A DNA stretch of 64,000 bases from Ascaphus truei (lineage: Eukaryota; Chordata; Amphibia; Anura; Ascaphidae): the NCBI GenBank assembly GCA_036426205.1, contig CM071568.1:42146161-42210160 (forward strand). Reading direction: 5' to 3'. This document shows positions 33,270-46,500 of the stretch, one piece after another (position 1 is the stretch's first letter; every line of letters starts with the position of its first letter). The position numbers were made by a program, and so were the translations under genes. The notes beneath the pieces were generated by a model, which saw only the letters and a program-made list of their open reading frames with translations, searched no databases and was not told the origin of the DNA.

Positions 33270-33942
33270 GCGTTGGAAGAAGAATCCAGCACACGGACTT
33301 AAGCAAAATGCTTTATTGTCCCAGGGATTCCGACGTTTCAGCTGTGCAGTACAGCCTTTTACAAGGTGAGGACTAACAGTGATGACCAAATTACACATAT
33401 TTATACCCCCCACTGACTCACTTACCCCACCTCGCTCCGGTCGTCCTCCCTCGACGCCATTCGATGACGTCAGCACGTCCGTTGCGTCGCTCCACAATGA
33501 TATCAGTCGTCAGAAGAGGCGGACTCAGGGCAAGCTGCAAGGACAAGAAAACAAACACAGAGTTTCTGTGTGTTGCCGTGGCAACCCTGTAACCGGAGTG
33601 GGGTGAAGCAGGAGTCTTGACACATACCCTAAAAGTGCAAAGCATAACCATGACCTGAAGACACACATCTAATGAAATTAACCATCAAAGAGTACCAAAA
33701 ACCCCACGTGACAAAGTCAGCATATATAAAGTTAATGTTGAAAACAATACAACACTATGACAGCTGTATTGTCATATAATTGGCAAAAAGTAATTGAAGC
33801 ATATGAGTGGGGTGATGTCCTGGAGACCCATAGTCTTCAATGGGCTAGATAAGTATAGGTCCCGGAGGGGCCAGAAGGTGTCCGTCTGTCCGGTGGGAGA
33901 AAAGGTTACCGCCTGTCAAGAAAACATTTCAAGTTAAGCTGT

Positions 33943-34498
33943 TCATTTAAACCGCCTCCATTGCTTGTATTCAATAAATGAATCCTCCCGTCTCAATAAG
34001 AATGTCTCTCTGTCGTGAATGCCTTGTCTGGGTACCACATGTTCAATACCCATAATCCTAAGGGACGCGATGTTATGTCTGTTTTCAACACGGTGTTGAA
34101 CGGTAACCATAGGGTCCATACCCATGCGAATGACACTCTTGTGTTCTATACATCTCATCTTTAACATTCTGTGGGTGGGTAAATGTATCCCCTGTGATAA
34201 GGCTATTACAAATGGAGCAACTCAGACATCTAAAGTTGCCCGGCCGTCCACACTCCAGAAAATGAGGTGTTTTATAATGACACGTGTTATCAATGTGAAT
34301 AAGTGCATCCGCTTGGTTTCTTCCCCTCTTAAATGCCACCATGTGTTGTGTGCGGCATACATCTGATAATATATTGTCATTTTGTAATAAATGCCAGTGT
34401 TTCATTGTCGCTTTGATTAAGCCAGTGGCTTGGTTGTATGTGGTGGTAAAAATGAGTCTGTCCTCTTTCTTCTTCCCCTCCCCATTAGTGTCCTCCAT
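33943..34498 (-). pseudogene. Penelope-like element C-terminal fragment, frameshifted
   Basis: The minus-strand peptide at 34498-34085 has FTTTYNQATGLIKATMKHWH, VAFKRGRNQADALIHIDN and CRPGNFRCLSCSIC-like Cys-rich sequence, the pattern between the RT and GIY-YIG domains of Penelope-like elements. A shifted frame (33943-34167) continues with RIMGIEHVVPRQGIHDRETF and LLRREDSFIEYK, resembling the C-terminal end of the GIY-YIG region. The RT catalytic core is missing and the frame is broken, so it is inactive. The family call is from motif memory. Confidence 0.6.
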
Positions 34499-34794
34499 AT
34501 TTAGGAAATAGTAGCAGGATGTCCCCTGGCCGAAAATCTAGACCGAAGATCTCTGATGGCTGGGTCTAATTTCTCCTTTCCACCAGCCATGGTAGCATTT
34601 AAGAGGAGAGAAACCTAGCGGATGCACTTATTGATAAAGTCCCGTGGGACGAAACATGTCGGTGTGTGGGCTGTGTTTCTGTCCCTGTGCATTTATCCAA
34701 TAAATCACCCTCAGTTTTAGCACGGAGTTGTGCCCTTTATTCATCATTTTTTCTACAGGATTCTCCCTGCAGACTTCTACTTCAGCTGTGCTCC

Positions 34795-34908
34795 TTGCTT
34801 CCCTACACTCTGAGACGGGAGGCATACTGGATTCATTTATTGAATACAAGCAATGGAGGTGGTTTAAATGAACAGCTTAACTTGATATGTTTTCTTGACA
34901 GGAGGTAA
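34795..34908 (+). pseudogene. Penelope-like element C-terminal tail, plus-strand copy
   Basis: PYTLRREAYWIHLLNTSNGG followed by GLNEQ is the last part of the Penelope-like protein in a truncated copy. It mirrors the minus-strand copy at 33943-34000. Confidence 0.6.
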
Positions 34909-35570
34909 CCTTTTCTCCCACCGGACAGACGGACACCTTCTGGCCCCTCCGGGACCTATTCTTATCTAGCCCATTGAAGACTATGGGTCTCCAGGACATC
35001 ACCCCACTCATGCTTCAATTACTTTTTGCCAATTATATGACCAATACAGCTGTCATAGTGTTGTATTGTTTTCAACATTAACTTTATGTATGCTGACTTT
35101 GTCACTTGGGGGTTTTGGTACTCTTTGGTTAATTTCATTAGATTTGTGTTTTTGAAGTCATGGGTATGCTTTGTACTTTTAGGGTATGTGTCAAGGCTCC
35201 TGCTTCACCCAGCTCCGGTTACAGGGTTGCCACGGCAACACACAGGCACTCTGTGTTTGTTTTGTCGTCCTTGCAGCTTGCCCTGAGTCTGCCCCTTCTG
35301 ACGACTGATGTCATCGTGGAGCGACACACGGACGTGCTGACATCATCGTGGAGAGACGTACTGACGCCATCGAATGGCGTCGGTGTCGAGGGAGGAGGAC
35401 GACCGGAGCGAGGTGGGGTAAGTGAGTCAGTGGGGGGAATAAATATGTATAATTTGGTCATCACTGCTAGTCCTCACCTTGTAAAAGGCTGTACTGCACA
35501 GCTGAAACGTCGGAAAACCTTGGACAATAAAGCATTACTGCTTAAGTCCGTGTGCTGGCTTCTTCTACCA

Positions 35571-36003
35571 ACACATTCCTCTCAGGTTCCCAGTACAGTA
35601 TCTCTTCTTATGAACAAACAAAGTCTCTCTTTTTACCCAGAATACTCTTAGAGTACAGTCCAAGGGTTTTCCAGGTCCAACAGAACTCTACAATGTGGCT
35701 GCCTTTTTGTTTTCTTTAGGAGTATACAAATGGCAATAACCAGTCCGACGTAAGGGTTACATATAAACAGCACCATATTTATTAAAGAAAATGAAATAGT
35801 TTTGCTTATAGTGTTAGTATAGTATAGTGATTTTTCTCTGCACCACTTTTGCAGCCGAGTGACTTTCGTACATAATCCACTTACAAAACCTGAAAGTTTT
35901 CATCTATAAAATGAACTTGCTAATGAAAGTAGCATGTTTAAATCACAACGTGGTTTCACTTAACAAAACAAAGGTTTTTTGTATTACATTTAATTGTTTA
36001 TTG
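35571..36003. other. non-coding tract
   Basis: I see nothing recognisable here between the Penelope-like pair and the next hAT fragment. Confidence 0.45.
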
Positions 36004-36340
36004 CAGTGGTTTTCAACCTTTTTTTTGGTTAAGAAACCTCAGAATTAGATTGAAATTCTGGGGAACCCCAATCCTCTCCCCCCGCCTCTCCCCTCCCCCC
36101 GTCTCCCATCTCTTGTGTCTCGTCACAGTCTCATGTGTCTCGTACATCGTCTCTTGTGTCTCGACCCCGTCTCTTGTATCTTGTCCCCCATCTCTTTTCT
36201 CCCCTCCTAACACTCTCTCCTCACGCGCTCTCCACCTCTCTCATTCTCCCCCTCTCATCCCTCCGCTCCCTCTCCCCCTCTCACACACCTGGTTACACTC
36301 CCACTTACACTCTCCCTCCCCCTCTCCCTCGTATGCCCCA

Positions 36341-36399
<59 letters not shown>

Positions 36400-36781
36400 A
36401 GGGGGGAGAGTGATGTGAGGTGCAGGGGGGAGAGCGATGTGAGGTGCAAGGGGGGAGAGGGATGTGAGGTGAAGGGGGGGTGTGATGTGTGCGCTGTGCA
36501 GGGGGGCATTGTGTGTTTGATGTGGAGGGGGAGTATTATGTGTGTGGGTGAGGGGGAGAGATGGGGTTATGAGAGATAGATGGGGTGTATCGCAAAGGTT
36601 GATAGTGAGGGGTTCTTGGGGAGATAGGATGATGAGGGGTGCTGGGGGAGATATGATGATGATGATGATGAGGTGCTGGAGGAGAGATGATGGTGATGCT
36701 GATGATTTTACCCGTGCGGCCCAATTTTTTTTTCCGTTGGAGCAGTTCGGCCCTTCTCACTTTACGAGTTGTGCAGGCCTG
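36004..36781. mobile_element. hAT fragments and simple repeats, composite
   Basis: The left edge CAGTGGTTTTCAACCTTTTTTT is a common hAT terminus. The right part (about 36395-36781) is the inverted counterpart of the element at 31.05 kb: it has the G-rich GATGTGAGGTGCA repeats, the GATGATGATGATG stretch, CGGCCCTTCTCACTTTACGAG and the end GTTGTGCAGGCCTG at 36781. The two ends do not form one inverted repeat, so this is a fusion or nested pair. A (CA)n run lies at about 36348-36392. Confidence 0.6.
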
Positions 36782-36789
36782 CAATAAAG

Positions 36790-37676
36790 GAACTTTTTTT
36801 GCCACCGTGAGCCTCCTCCACTTTTTCAGGCTTTGTCTACCTACTTTCTACATAGCTCGCTTGGTGGACTGCACGCTGCTATAGCAGGGATATCCTAACA
36901 ATCTGGCCCTGTTGGTAGCCCTTGGACACTGGAGTTAGCAACCTCCGAGTTAAGCTTTTAAAAATAAAATAAAAAAAGAGAGAGTGTGAACAGCAGGTTT
37001 AACAGAAGAGAAAAAAAGAGGACATTTACTTTTGAGTTGAGCAGTGGACATTGCGGCTTTAGAAACTCTGTCTAAAGGTCTTAATACCATGTGACTTCCC
37101 ATGCTGGGTAGAAAAGCAAGGAATGCAGTGGAAGGCAATTGGTCAGTTAACCCGACAACTAAAAAGACTCACAAGATGCTCATTAAAATCTACAAATGCA
37201 CAGAATTCTCATTAGATGTTGCATGATTTATAGTGTGTCGTCCTTTATATCTACAAGAGTTAGCAATTTATGAGTAAAATAGAACAGTGGAAAATGCCGT
37301 GGAAAACAATGGGTGGGCAAAATATACCCGCATTTAAAGCAAACTTTTAATGAGCAACGGACTTGGAAGTGTGATCATACTACATATACACTATGGGACC
37401 TATATGCTAGTAGCCTTCATAAAACGTCTCGCTGGGCCTGTTACGCCGCCAGTTTTGTCAGCGTAGTTATCACGGTTTTCAGAAAGACTCTGAAGACCTG
37501 CGATAGTTAAATGACCTAAACTGGTGAGGAGCAGCGATGTGATATTCGCCTCTATCAAATGTAACCCATGGATCTACAGCGACATGGGCAGGCTAGCAGC
37601 ATAGAGAGCCACCTCTCCCTGCACATAGCTTGCCAGCGATCGCTGAGTTTTAATAACAAGTTAAATACTAGTGTAT
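36790..37676. other. non-coding tract
   Basis: No gene or element was recognised in this ~890 bp. The last bases before the array element read TTAAATACTAGTGTATG. Confidence 0.45.
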
Positions 37677-37791
37677 GTGAGCAAGGGGTCTCCGGAGCAG
37701 AACCGCGTTGTTTTCAGGTCCGGGGACCCCCAGCTTCCTGAGATACAGGCCCCGTTATGTGGTGCCGGAATCTCCTATGCATTGAAATGTC
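37677..37791. repeat. left inverted arm of the array element
   Basis: About 115 bp from GAGCAAGGGGTC to GCATTGAAATGTC. The outer 55 bp match the complement of 48100-48149, and the inner 51 bp match the complement of 37808-37858. Confidence 0.88.
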
Positions 37792-37858
37792 CTGGTCACG
37801 TGATGTGAGACATTTCAATGCATAGGAGATACCGGCCCCACATAACGGGGCCTGTATC
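37741..37858. repeat. ancestral hairpin: 51-bp arms, 16-bp loop
   Basis: 37741-37791 pairs with 37808-37858 at 49 of 51 positions; the loop is CTGGTCACGTGATGTGA-like. The right stem already contains CACATAACGGGGCCTGTATCT, the start of the tandem unit. Confidence 0.92.
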
Positions 37859-38191
37859 TCAGGAAGGAGGGGGGCCGTACTCAGGAAGGAGGGGGTCCCG
37901 GACACGGCCCACATAAAGGGGCTGTATCCAGGAAGCAGGGGGTCCCCGGACCGGCACCACATAAGAGACTTAAGGGTTCGCGTACGGGCCTGTATCTCAG
38001 GAAGCAGGGGGTCCCAGGACCGGCACCACATAAACGGGGGCCTGTATCTCAGGAAGGGGGGGTCCCCGGACCGGCACCACATAACAGGGCCTGTATCCCA
38101 GGAAGGAGGGGGTCACCGGACGGCACCACAATAACGGGGCCGTATCTCAGGAAAGCAGGGGGTCCCCGGACCGGCACCACATAAGGGGCCT
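37830..38191. repeat. 50-bp tandem array, first short block
   Basis: About seven units next to the hairpin, several of them degenerate. One carries an unrelated GAGACTTAAGGGTTCGCGTA interruption near 37967-37986. Confidence 0.85.
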
Positions 38192-38600
38192 GGTACATGG
38201 ACGACCCACACTCTTATTCTCGAGGTCGGCTCAGTCCCACGAATGGGTACCGGGTGGATGGTGTGTATTGAGGTTTGTGACTGTTTTATGCCCGAGTGAA
38301 TTGAGGTATTTTCAAGGAAGGGATTGAAGCATTTATTTCCCGCTGGCTGCAATACTGCACGTCTATATATATATTACTGCATTACAATTCATGAATTTAT
38401 GCATCTGGTAGAAACGCGAAGCATTGCAGCCTATTAAATCCTAATCATTATCATTTAACAGATCAGCGCCGTCAGCCAGGATGAACCAGGCTGGGAAGGC
38501 AAACGCAACGGGGCTTGTCAGAGGTAGAGGAGCGGCGCATTCCAGGTATCTGCAGTACATTATGGGTATTTTGCTGAATAAAGTGTGCGGTTGCAGGATC
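38192..38600. repeat. array spacer, copy 1
   Basis: About 410 bp of non-repeat sequence starting GGTACATGGACGACCCACAC and ending AAAGTGTGCGGTTGCAGG, lying inside a 50-bp unit. It contains a TATATATATA run and an AGATCAGCGCCGTCAGCC segment. It recurs at 43172-43575 with scattered single-base indels. It may be an inserted transposon. Confidence 0.88.
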
Positions 38601-41600
38601 TCAGGTAAGGAGGGGTCCCCGGAACGGCACACCATCATAAGCGGGCCTGGATCTCAGGAAGCAGGGGGTCACCGGACCGGAACCACAAAGCTGGCTGTAT
38701 CTCAGGAAGGAGGGGGTCCCCGGACCCGCAACACATAACAGGCCTGTATCTCAGGAAGGAGGGGGTCAGGACCCGGCACCACATAACGGGGCCTGTATCT
38801 CAGGAAGCAGGGGTCCCGGACGGCACCAACATAACGGGGCCTGTATCTCAGGAAGCAGGGGCCCCGGACCGGCCCCACAAAACGGGGCCTGTATCTAGGA
38901 AGGGAGGGGTCCCCGGACCGGCACACATAACGGGGCCGTATCTCAGGAAGCAGGGGTCCCGGACTGGCACCACATAACGGGCCTGTATCTCAGGAAGCAG
39001 GGGGTCCCGGACCGGCACCACATAACGGGGCCTGCATCTCAGGAAGAGGGGGTCCCCAGACCGGCACCACATAACGGGGCTGTATCTCAGGAAGGAGGGG
39101 GTCCCCGGCCGGCACACACACAACGGGGCCTGTATCTCAGGAAGCAGGGCGGTCCCAGACCGGCACCACATAACGGGGCCGTATCTGGAAGGAGGGGGTC
39201 CCCGGACCGGCACCCAAAAGGGGCCTGTATCTCAGGAAGAGGGGGTCCCCGGACCGGCACCCATAACGGGGCCTGTATCTCAGGAAAGCAGGGGGTCCCC
39301 GGACCGGCCACACAAACGGGCCTTATCTCAGGAAGCAGGGGGGGTCCCCGGAGACCGCACACTAAGGGCCGGAGCTCAAAGAGGGGGGGCCCCGGACCGG
39401 CACCACATAAACGGGGCCTGTATCTCAGGAAGCAGGGGGTCCCGGACCGGCCCCACCTAACGGGGGCCTGTATCTCAGGAAGGGCGGGGGTCCCCGGACC
39501 GGCACCCACATAACGGGGCCGTACTCTCAGGAAGAGGGGTCCCCGCGCGACCGGCCACCACATAACGGGGCTGTATCTCAGGAAGGAGGGGGTCCCCGAA
39601 CGGACCACATAACGGGGCCTGTATCTCAGGAAGGAGGGGGTCCCGGACCGGCAACCAAACGGTGCAAGCCTGTATCTCAGGAAGGAGGGGGGTCCCCGGA
39701 CCGGACCACATAACGGGGGCCTGTATCTCAGGAAGGAGGGGGGTCCCCGGACCAGACCGCACCACATAACAAGGGCCTGTATCTCAGGAAGGAGGGGGTC
39801 CCCGGACCGGACCACATAACGGGGGCCTGGTATCTCAGGAAGCAGGGGGTCCCCGGACCGGCACCACATAACGGGGCCTGTATCTCAGGAAGGAGGGGGT
39901 CCCCGACCGGCACCCCATAACGGGGCTGTATCTCAGGAAAGGCGAGGGGTCCCCGGACCGGACACACACATAACGCGGGGGCCTGTATTCAGGAAGGAGG
40001 GGGTCCCCGGACCGGCACCACACAAACGGGGCCTGTATTCGGAAGCAGGGGGTCCCCGGACCGGCACCACATAACGGGGGCTGTATCTCAGGAAGCAGGG
40101 GGTCCCCGGACCGGCACCACATAACGGGGCCTGATCTCAGGAAGGAGGGGGTCCCGGCCGGCGGCACCACAAACGGGCCTGGATCTCAGGGACAGAGGGG
40201 GTCCCCGGCCGGCACACATAACAGGGCCTGTATCTCAGGAAGCAGGGGTCCCCGGACCGGCACCACATAAAAGGGCCTGATATCAGGAAGCGGGGGTCCC
40301 GGACCGGCACAACATAAGAGGGCCTGTATCTCAGGAAGAGGGGGTCCCAGGACCGGCACCACATAACGGGGCTGTATCTCAGGAAGGAGGGGGGGTCCCC
40401 GGACCGGCCCCACATAACGGGCCTGTATCTCAGGAGAAGGGGGTCCCCGGACCGGCCACCACATAACGGGGCCGTGATCTCAGGAAGGAGGCGGGTCCCC
40501 GGACCGGCACCCACATAACGGGGGCTGTATCTCAGGAAGGAGGGGGTCCCCGGACCGGCACCACATAACGGGGCTCGGATCTCAGGAAGCAGGGGGTCCC
40601 CAGGACCGGCACCACATAACGGGGCCCGTATCTCAGGAAGGCAGGGGGTCCCCGGACCGGCACCACATAACGGGGCCTGATCTCAGGAAGGAGGGGGGTC
40701 CCGGACCGGCACCACAATAACGGGGCCTGCATTCGGAAGGAGGGGGGCCCGGAGGCCGCACAACATAACAGGGCCTGTATAGGAAGGAGGGGGGTCCCGG
40801 ACCGGCCACCAATAAGGGGCCTGATCCAGGAAGCAGGGGGTCCCCGGACCGGCACACATAACGGGGCCTGTATCTCAGGAAGGAGGGCGGTCCCCGGACC
40901 GGCCACCACATAACGGGGCCTGTATCTCAGGAAGGAGGGGGTCCCTCGGGACCGGCACCACATAACGGGGCCTGATCTCAGGAAGGCAGGGGGTCCCCGG
41001 ACCGGCACCAACATAACGGGGCCTGTATCTCAGGAAGGAGGAGGGGTCCCCGGACCGGCACCACATAACGGGGCCTGTATCTCAGGAATAGGGGGTCCCC
41101 GGACGACCCCCAATAACGGGGTGTATCTCAGGAAGGAGGGGTCCCCGGACCGGCACCACATAACGGGGGTGTATCTCAGGAAGGAGGGGGTCCCCGGACC
41201 GGCAACACAAACGGGGCCTGTATCTCAGGAAGGAGGGGGTCCCCGGACCGGACCCAATAACGGGGGGCCTGTATCTCAGGAAGGGGGGTCCCCGGACCGG
41301 CCCCACAAACGGGGCTGTATCTCAGGAAGGAGGGGGGTCCCCGGACCGGCACCACATAACGGGGCCGTCTCAGGAAGGAGGGGTCCCCGGACCGGCACCA
41401 CATAACGGGGCCTGTATCTCAGGAAGGAGGGGGTCCCGGACCGGCCCCACATAAGGGGCCGTATCTCAGGAAGCAGGGGGGCCCGGACCGGCACCACATA
41501 ACGGGGGCCTGTATCTCAGGAGGAAGCAGGGGGTCCCCGGACCGGCACCACATAACGGGGCCTGTATCTCAGGAAGGAGGGGGTCCCCGGACCGGCACCA

Positions 41601-43171
41601 CATAACGGGGCCTGTATCTCAGGAAGCAGGGGGTCCCGGACCGGCACCACATAACGGGGCCTGTATCTCAGGAAGGAGGGGGTCCCCGGAACCGGCACCA
41701 CATAACGGGGCCTGTATCTCAGGAAGAGGGGGTCCCCGGACCGGCACCACAACGCGGGCCTGTATCTCAGGAAGCAGGCGGGTCAACGGACCGGCCACCA
41801 CATAACGGGGCCTGTATCTCAGGAAGCAGGGGGTCCCCGGACCGGCACCACATAACGGGGCCTGTATCTCAGGAGCAGGGGGGTCCCCGGACCGGCACCA
41901 CATAACGGGGCCTGTATCTCAGGAAGCAGGGGGTCCCGGACCGGCAACCAATAACGGGGCCTGTATCTCAGGAAGGAGGGGGTCCCGGACGGCACCCACA
42001 TTAACGGGGCCTAGTATCTCAGGAAGGAGGGGGTCCCCGGAACCGGCACACACATAAACGGGCCTGTATCTCAGGAAGGAGGGGGTCCCGGACCGGCACC
42101 ACATAACGGGGCCCCAATATCTCAGGAAGCAGGGGGTCCCCGGACCGGCACCACATAACGGGGCCTGTATCTCAGGAAGCAGGGGGTCCCCGGACCGGCA
42201 CCACATAACGGGGCCTGTATCTCAGGAAGCAGGGGGTCCCCGGGGACCGGCACCACACATAACGGGGCCTGATCTACGGAAGCAGGGGGTGGGTCCGGAC
42301 CGGCCACCACATAACGGGGCCTGTATCTCAGGAAGCAGGGGGTCCCCGGACCGGCACCACATAACGGGGCCTGTATCTCAGGAAGCAGGGGGTCCCCGGA
42401 CCGGCACCACATAACGGGGCCTGTATCTCAGGAAGCAGGGGGTCCCCGGACCGGGCAACACAAACGGGGCCTGTATCTCAGGAAGGGGGGTCCCCGGACC
42501 GGCACCAATAACGGGGCCTGTATATCTCAGGAAGGAGGGGGTCCCCGGACCGGACACCACATAACGGGGGCTGTATCTCAGGAAAGGGGGGTCCCCGGAC
42601 CGGCCACATAACGGGGGCCAATCTCAGGAAGCAGGGCGGGTCCCCGGACGGCCCACATAACGGGGCCTGTATCTCAGGAAGCAGGGGTCCCCGGACCGGC
42701 CCCCACATAACGGGGCCTGTATCTCAGGAAGCAGGGGGGTCCCCGGAACCGGCACCACATAACAAGGGGCCTGTATCTCAGGAAGCAGGGGTCCCCGGAC
42801 CGGCACCACATAACGGGGCCTGTATCAGGAAGGAGGGGGCCCGGACCGGCACCACATAACGGGGCCCTGCATCTCAGGAGGAGAGGGGTCCCCGGACCGG
42901 CACCACATAACGGGGCCTGCATCTCAGGAAGGAGGGGGGTCCCCGGACACGGCACCACATAACGGGGCCTGTATCTCAGGAAGGAGGGGGGTCCCCGGAC
43001 CGGGACAACACATAACGGGGCTGCATCTCAGGGAAGGGAGGGGGTCCACCGGCCCCCACATATACGGGTGCCTGATCTCAGGAAGGAGGGGGTCCCCGGA
43101 CCGGCACCACATAACGGGGCCTGTATCTCAGGAAGGAGGGGGTCCCCGGACCGGCACCACATAACGGGGCC
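38601..43171. repeat. 50-bp tandem array, block A1
   Basis: Consensus unit: GGGGCCTGTATCTCAGGAAG, then CAGGGGGTCCCCGGACCGGC, then ACCACATAAC, 50 bp. There are roughly 90 copies by length. Many units have one- or two-base indels. The CAGG and GAGG variants (GGAAGCAGGG, GGAAGGAGGG) alternate irregularly. The minus strand gives Pro/Gly/Arg-rich ORFs that change frame each unit. Confidence 0.95.
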
Positions 43172-43575
43172 GGTACATGGCGACCCACACTTTATTTCGC
43201 AGGCTCGGCTAGTCCCACGAATTCCGGGTAGTAGGTGTTGTATTGAGGTTTGTGACTGTTTTATGCCCGAGTGCATTGACGGTATTTCAAGGAGGGATTG
43301 AAGCATTTATTTTCCCGCTGGCTGCAATACTGCACGTCTATATATATATTACTGCATTACACATTCATGAATTTATGCCATCTGGTAGAAACGCGAAGAT
43401 TGCAGCCTATTAAATCCTAATCATTATCATTTAACAGATCAGCGCCGTCAGCCAGGATGAACCAGGCGGGAAGGCAAACGCAACGGGGCTTGTCAGAGGT
43501 GAGGAGCGGCGCATTCCAGGTATCTGCAGGTACATATGGGTATTTTGTCGAATTAAAGTGTGCGGTTGGCAGATC
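43172..43575. repeat. array spacer, copy 2
   Basis: Same sequence as the spacer at 38192-38600, displaced by about 4980 bp, with small indels. Confidence 0.9.
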
Positions 43576-46500
43576 TCAGGTAAGGAGGGGTCCCCGGAAC
43601 GGCACACCATCATAAGCGGGCCTGGATCTCAGGAAGCAGGGGGTCACCGGACCGGAACCACAAAGTGGCTGTATCTCAGGAAGGAGGGGGTCCCCGGACC
43701 CGCAACACATAACAGGCCTGTATCTCAGGAAGGAGGGGGTCAGGACCCGGCACCACATAACGGGCCTGTATCTCAGGAAGCAAGGGGGTCCCGGACCGGC
43801 ACCAACATAACGGGGCCTGTATCTCAGGAAGCAGGGGCCCCGGACCGGCCCCACAAAACGGGGCCTGTATCTAGGAAGGGAGGGGTCCCCGGACCGGCAC
43901 ACATAACGGGGCCGTATCTCAGGAAGCAGGGGTCCCGGACTGGCAACCACATAACGGGGCCTGTATCTCAGGAAAGCAGGGGGTCCGGACCGGCACCACA
44001 TAACGGGGCCTGCATCTCAGGAAGAGGGGGGTCCCCAGACCGGCACCACATACGGGGCTGTATCTCAGGAAGGAGGGGGTCCCCGGACCGGCAACACACA
44101 ACGGGGCCGTATCTCAGGAAGCAGGGCGGTCCCAGACCGGCACCACATAACGGGGCCTGTATCTCGGAAGGAGGGGGTCCCCGGACCGGCACCCAAAACG
44201 GGGCCTGTATCTCAGGAAGAGGGGGTCCCCGGACCGGCACCCATAACGGGGCCTGGTTCTCAGGAAAGCAGGGGGGGTCCCCGGACCGGCCACACAAACG
44301 GGGCCTGTATTCAGGAAGCAGGGGGGGTCCCGGACCGGCCACACTAAGGGGCCGGACTCAGGAAGGAGGGGGGGCCCCGGACGGCACCACATAACGGGGC
44401 TGTATCTCAGGAAGCAGGGGGTCCCCGGACCGGCCCCACATAACGGGGGCCTGTATCTCAGGAAGGGCGGGGGTCCCCGGACCGGCACCCACATAACGGG
44501 GCCTGTATCTCTCAGGAAGGCAGGGGTCCCCGGGAACCGGCACCACATAACGGGGCTGTATCTCAGGAAGGAGGGGGTCCCCGGACCGGCACCACATAAC
44601 GGGGCCTGTATCTCAGGAAGGAGGGGGTCCCGGACCGGCACACCAAACGGTGCAGCCTGTACTCAGGAAGGAGGGGGGTCCCCGGACCGGACCACATAAG
44701 GGGGCCTGTATCTCAGGAAGGAGGGGGTCCCCGGACCGCCGCACCACATAACAGGGCCTGTATCTCAGGAAGGAGGGGGGTCCCCGGACCGGCCACATAA
44801 CGGGGGCCTGGTATCTCAGGAAGCAGGGGGTCCCCGGACCGGCACCACATAACGGGGCCTGTATCTCAGGAAGGAGGGGGTCCCCGACGGCCCCCATAAC
44901 GGGGCTGTATCTCAGGAAAGGCGAGGGGTCCCCGGACCGGCACCACATAACGGCGGGGGCCTGTATTCAGGAAGGAGGGGGTCCCCGGACCGGCACCACA
45001 CAACGGGCCTGTATTCGGACAGCAGGGGGTCCCCGGACCGGCACCACATAACGGGGGCTGTATCTCAGGAAGCAGGGGGTCCCCGGACCGGCACCACATA
45101 ACGGGGCCTGATTCAGGAAGGAGGGGGTCCCGGCCGGCGCACCACATAACGGGCCTGGATCTCAGGAAGCAGGGGGTCCCCGGCCGGCACACATAACAGG
45201 GCCTGTATCTCAGGAAGCAGGGGTCCCCGGACCGGCACCACATAAAAGGGCCTGCATTCAGGAAGCGGGGGTCCCGGACCGGCACAACATAAGGGGCCTG
45301 TATTCAGGAAGAGGGGGGGTCCCAGGACCGGCACCACATAACGGGGCTGTATCTCAGGAAGGAGGGGGGGTCCCCGGACCGGCCCACATAACGGGCCTGT
45401 ATCTCAGGAGAAGGGGGTCCCCGGACCGGCCACCACATAACGGGGCCGTGATCTCAGGAAGGAGCGGGTCCCCGGACCGGCACCCACATAACGGGGGCTG
45501 TATCTCAGGAAGGAGGGGGTCCCCGGACCGGCACCACATAACGGGGCTCGGATCTCAGGAAGCAGGGGGTCCCCAGGACCGGCACCACATAACGGGGCCC
45601 GTATCTCAGGAAGGCAGGGGGTCCCCGGACCGGCACCACATAACGGGGCCTGATCTCAGGAAGGAGGGGGGTCCCGGACCGCACCACATAACGGGGCCTG
45701 CATTCGGAAGGAGGGGGGCCCGGACGGCCGGCACACATAACAGGGCCTGTATAGGAAGGAGGGGGGTCCCGGACCGGCCACCAATAAGGGGCCTGATCCA
45801 GGAAGCAGGGGGTCCCCGGAACCGGCACCATAACGGGGCCTGTATCTCAGGAAGGAGGGCGGTCCCCGGACCGGCCACCACATAACGGGGCCTGTATCTC
45901 AGGAAGGAGGGGGTCCCTCGACCGGCACCACATAACGGGGCCTGATCTCAGGAAGGAGGGGGTCCCCGGACCGGCACCACTAACGGGCCTGTATCTCAGG
46001 AAGGAGGGGGGTCCCCGGACCGGCACCACATAACGGGGCCTGTATCTCAGGAAAGGGGGTCCCCCGGACCGACCCCCACAATAAACGGGGCTGTATCTCA
46101 GGAAGGAGGGGGTCCCCGGACCGGCACCACATAACGGGGAGTGTATCTCAGGAAGGAGGGGGTCCCCGGACCGGCAACACAAACCGGGGCCTGTATCTCA
46201 GGAAGGAGGGGGTCCCCGGACCGGACCCAATAACGGGGGGCCTGTATCTCAGGAAGGAGGGGATCCCCGGACCGGCCCCACAAACGGGGCTGTATCTCAG
46301 GAAGGAGGGGGGTCCCCGGACCGGCACCACATAACGGGGCACCTCTCAGGAAGGAGGGGTCCCCGGACCGGCACCACATAACGGGGCCTGTATCTCAGGG
46401 AAGGAGGGGGTCCCGGACCGGCCCCATACGGGGCCGTATCTCAGGAGAGGGGGCCCGGACCGGCACCACATAACGGGGGCCTGTATCTCAGGAGGAAGCA

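Larger units (their letters stand above)
33270..35570. mobile_element. two Penelope-like elements in head-to-head inverted arrangement
   Basis: Arms at about 33270-33999 (minus-oriented copy) and 34811-35570 (plus-oriented copy) are reverse complements over about 730 bp with small differences. Both 3' ends point outward. Each arm starts with the C-terminal coding tail and runs through the 3' region to a GCTGAAACGTCGG motif. The spacer (34000-34810) carries more of the left copy's coding part and, at 34630-34665, another GAAACATGTC motif. Confidence 0.72.
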
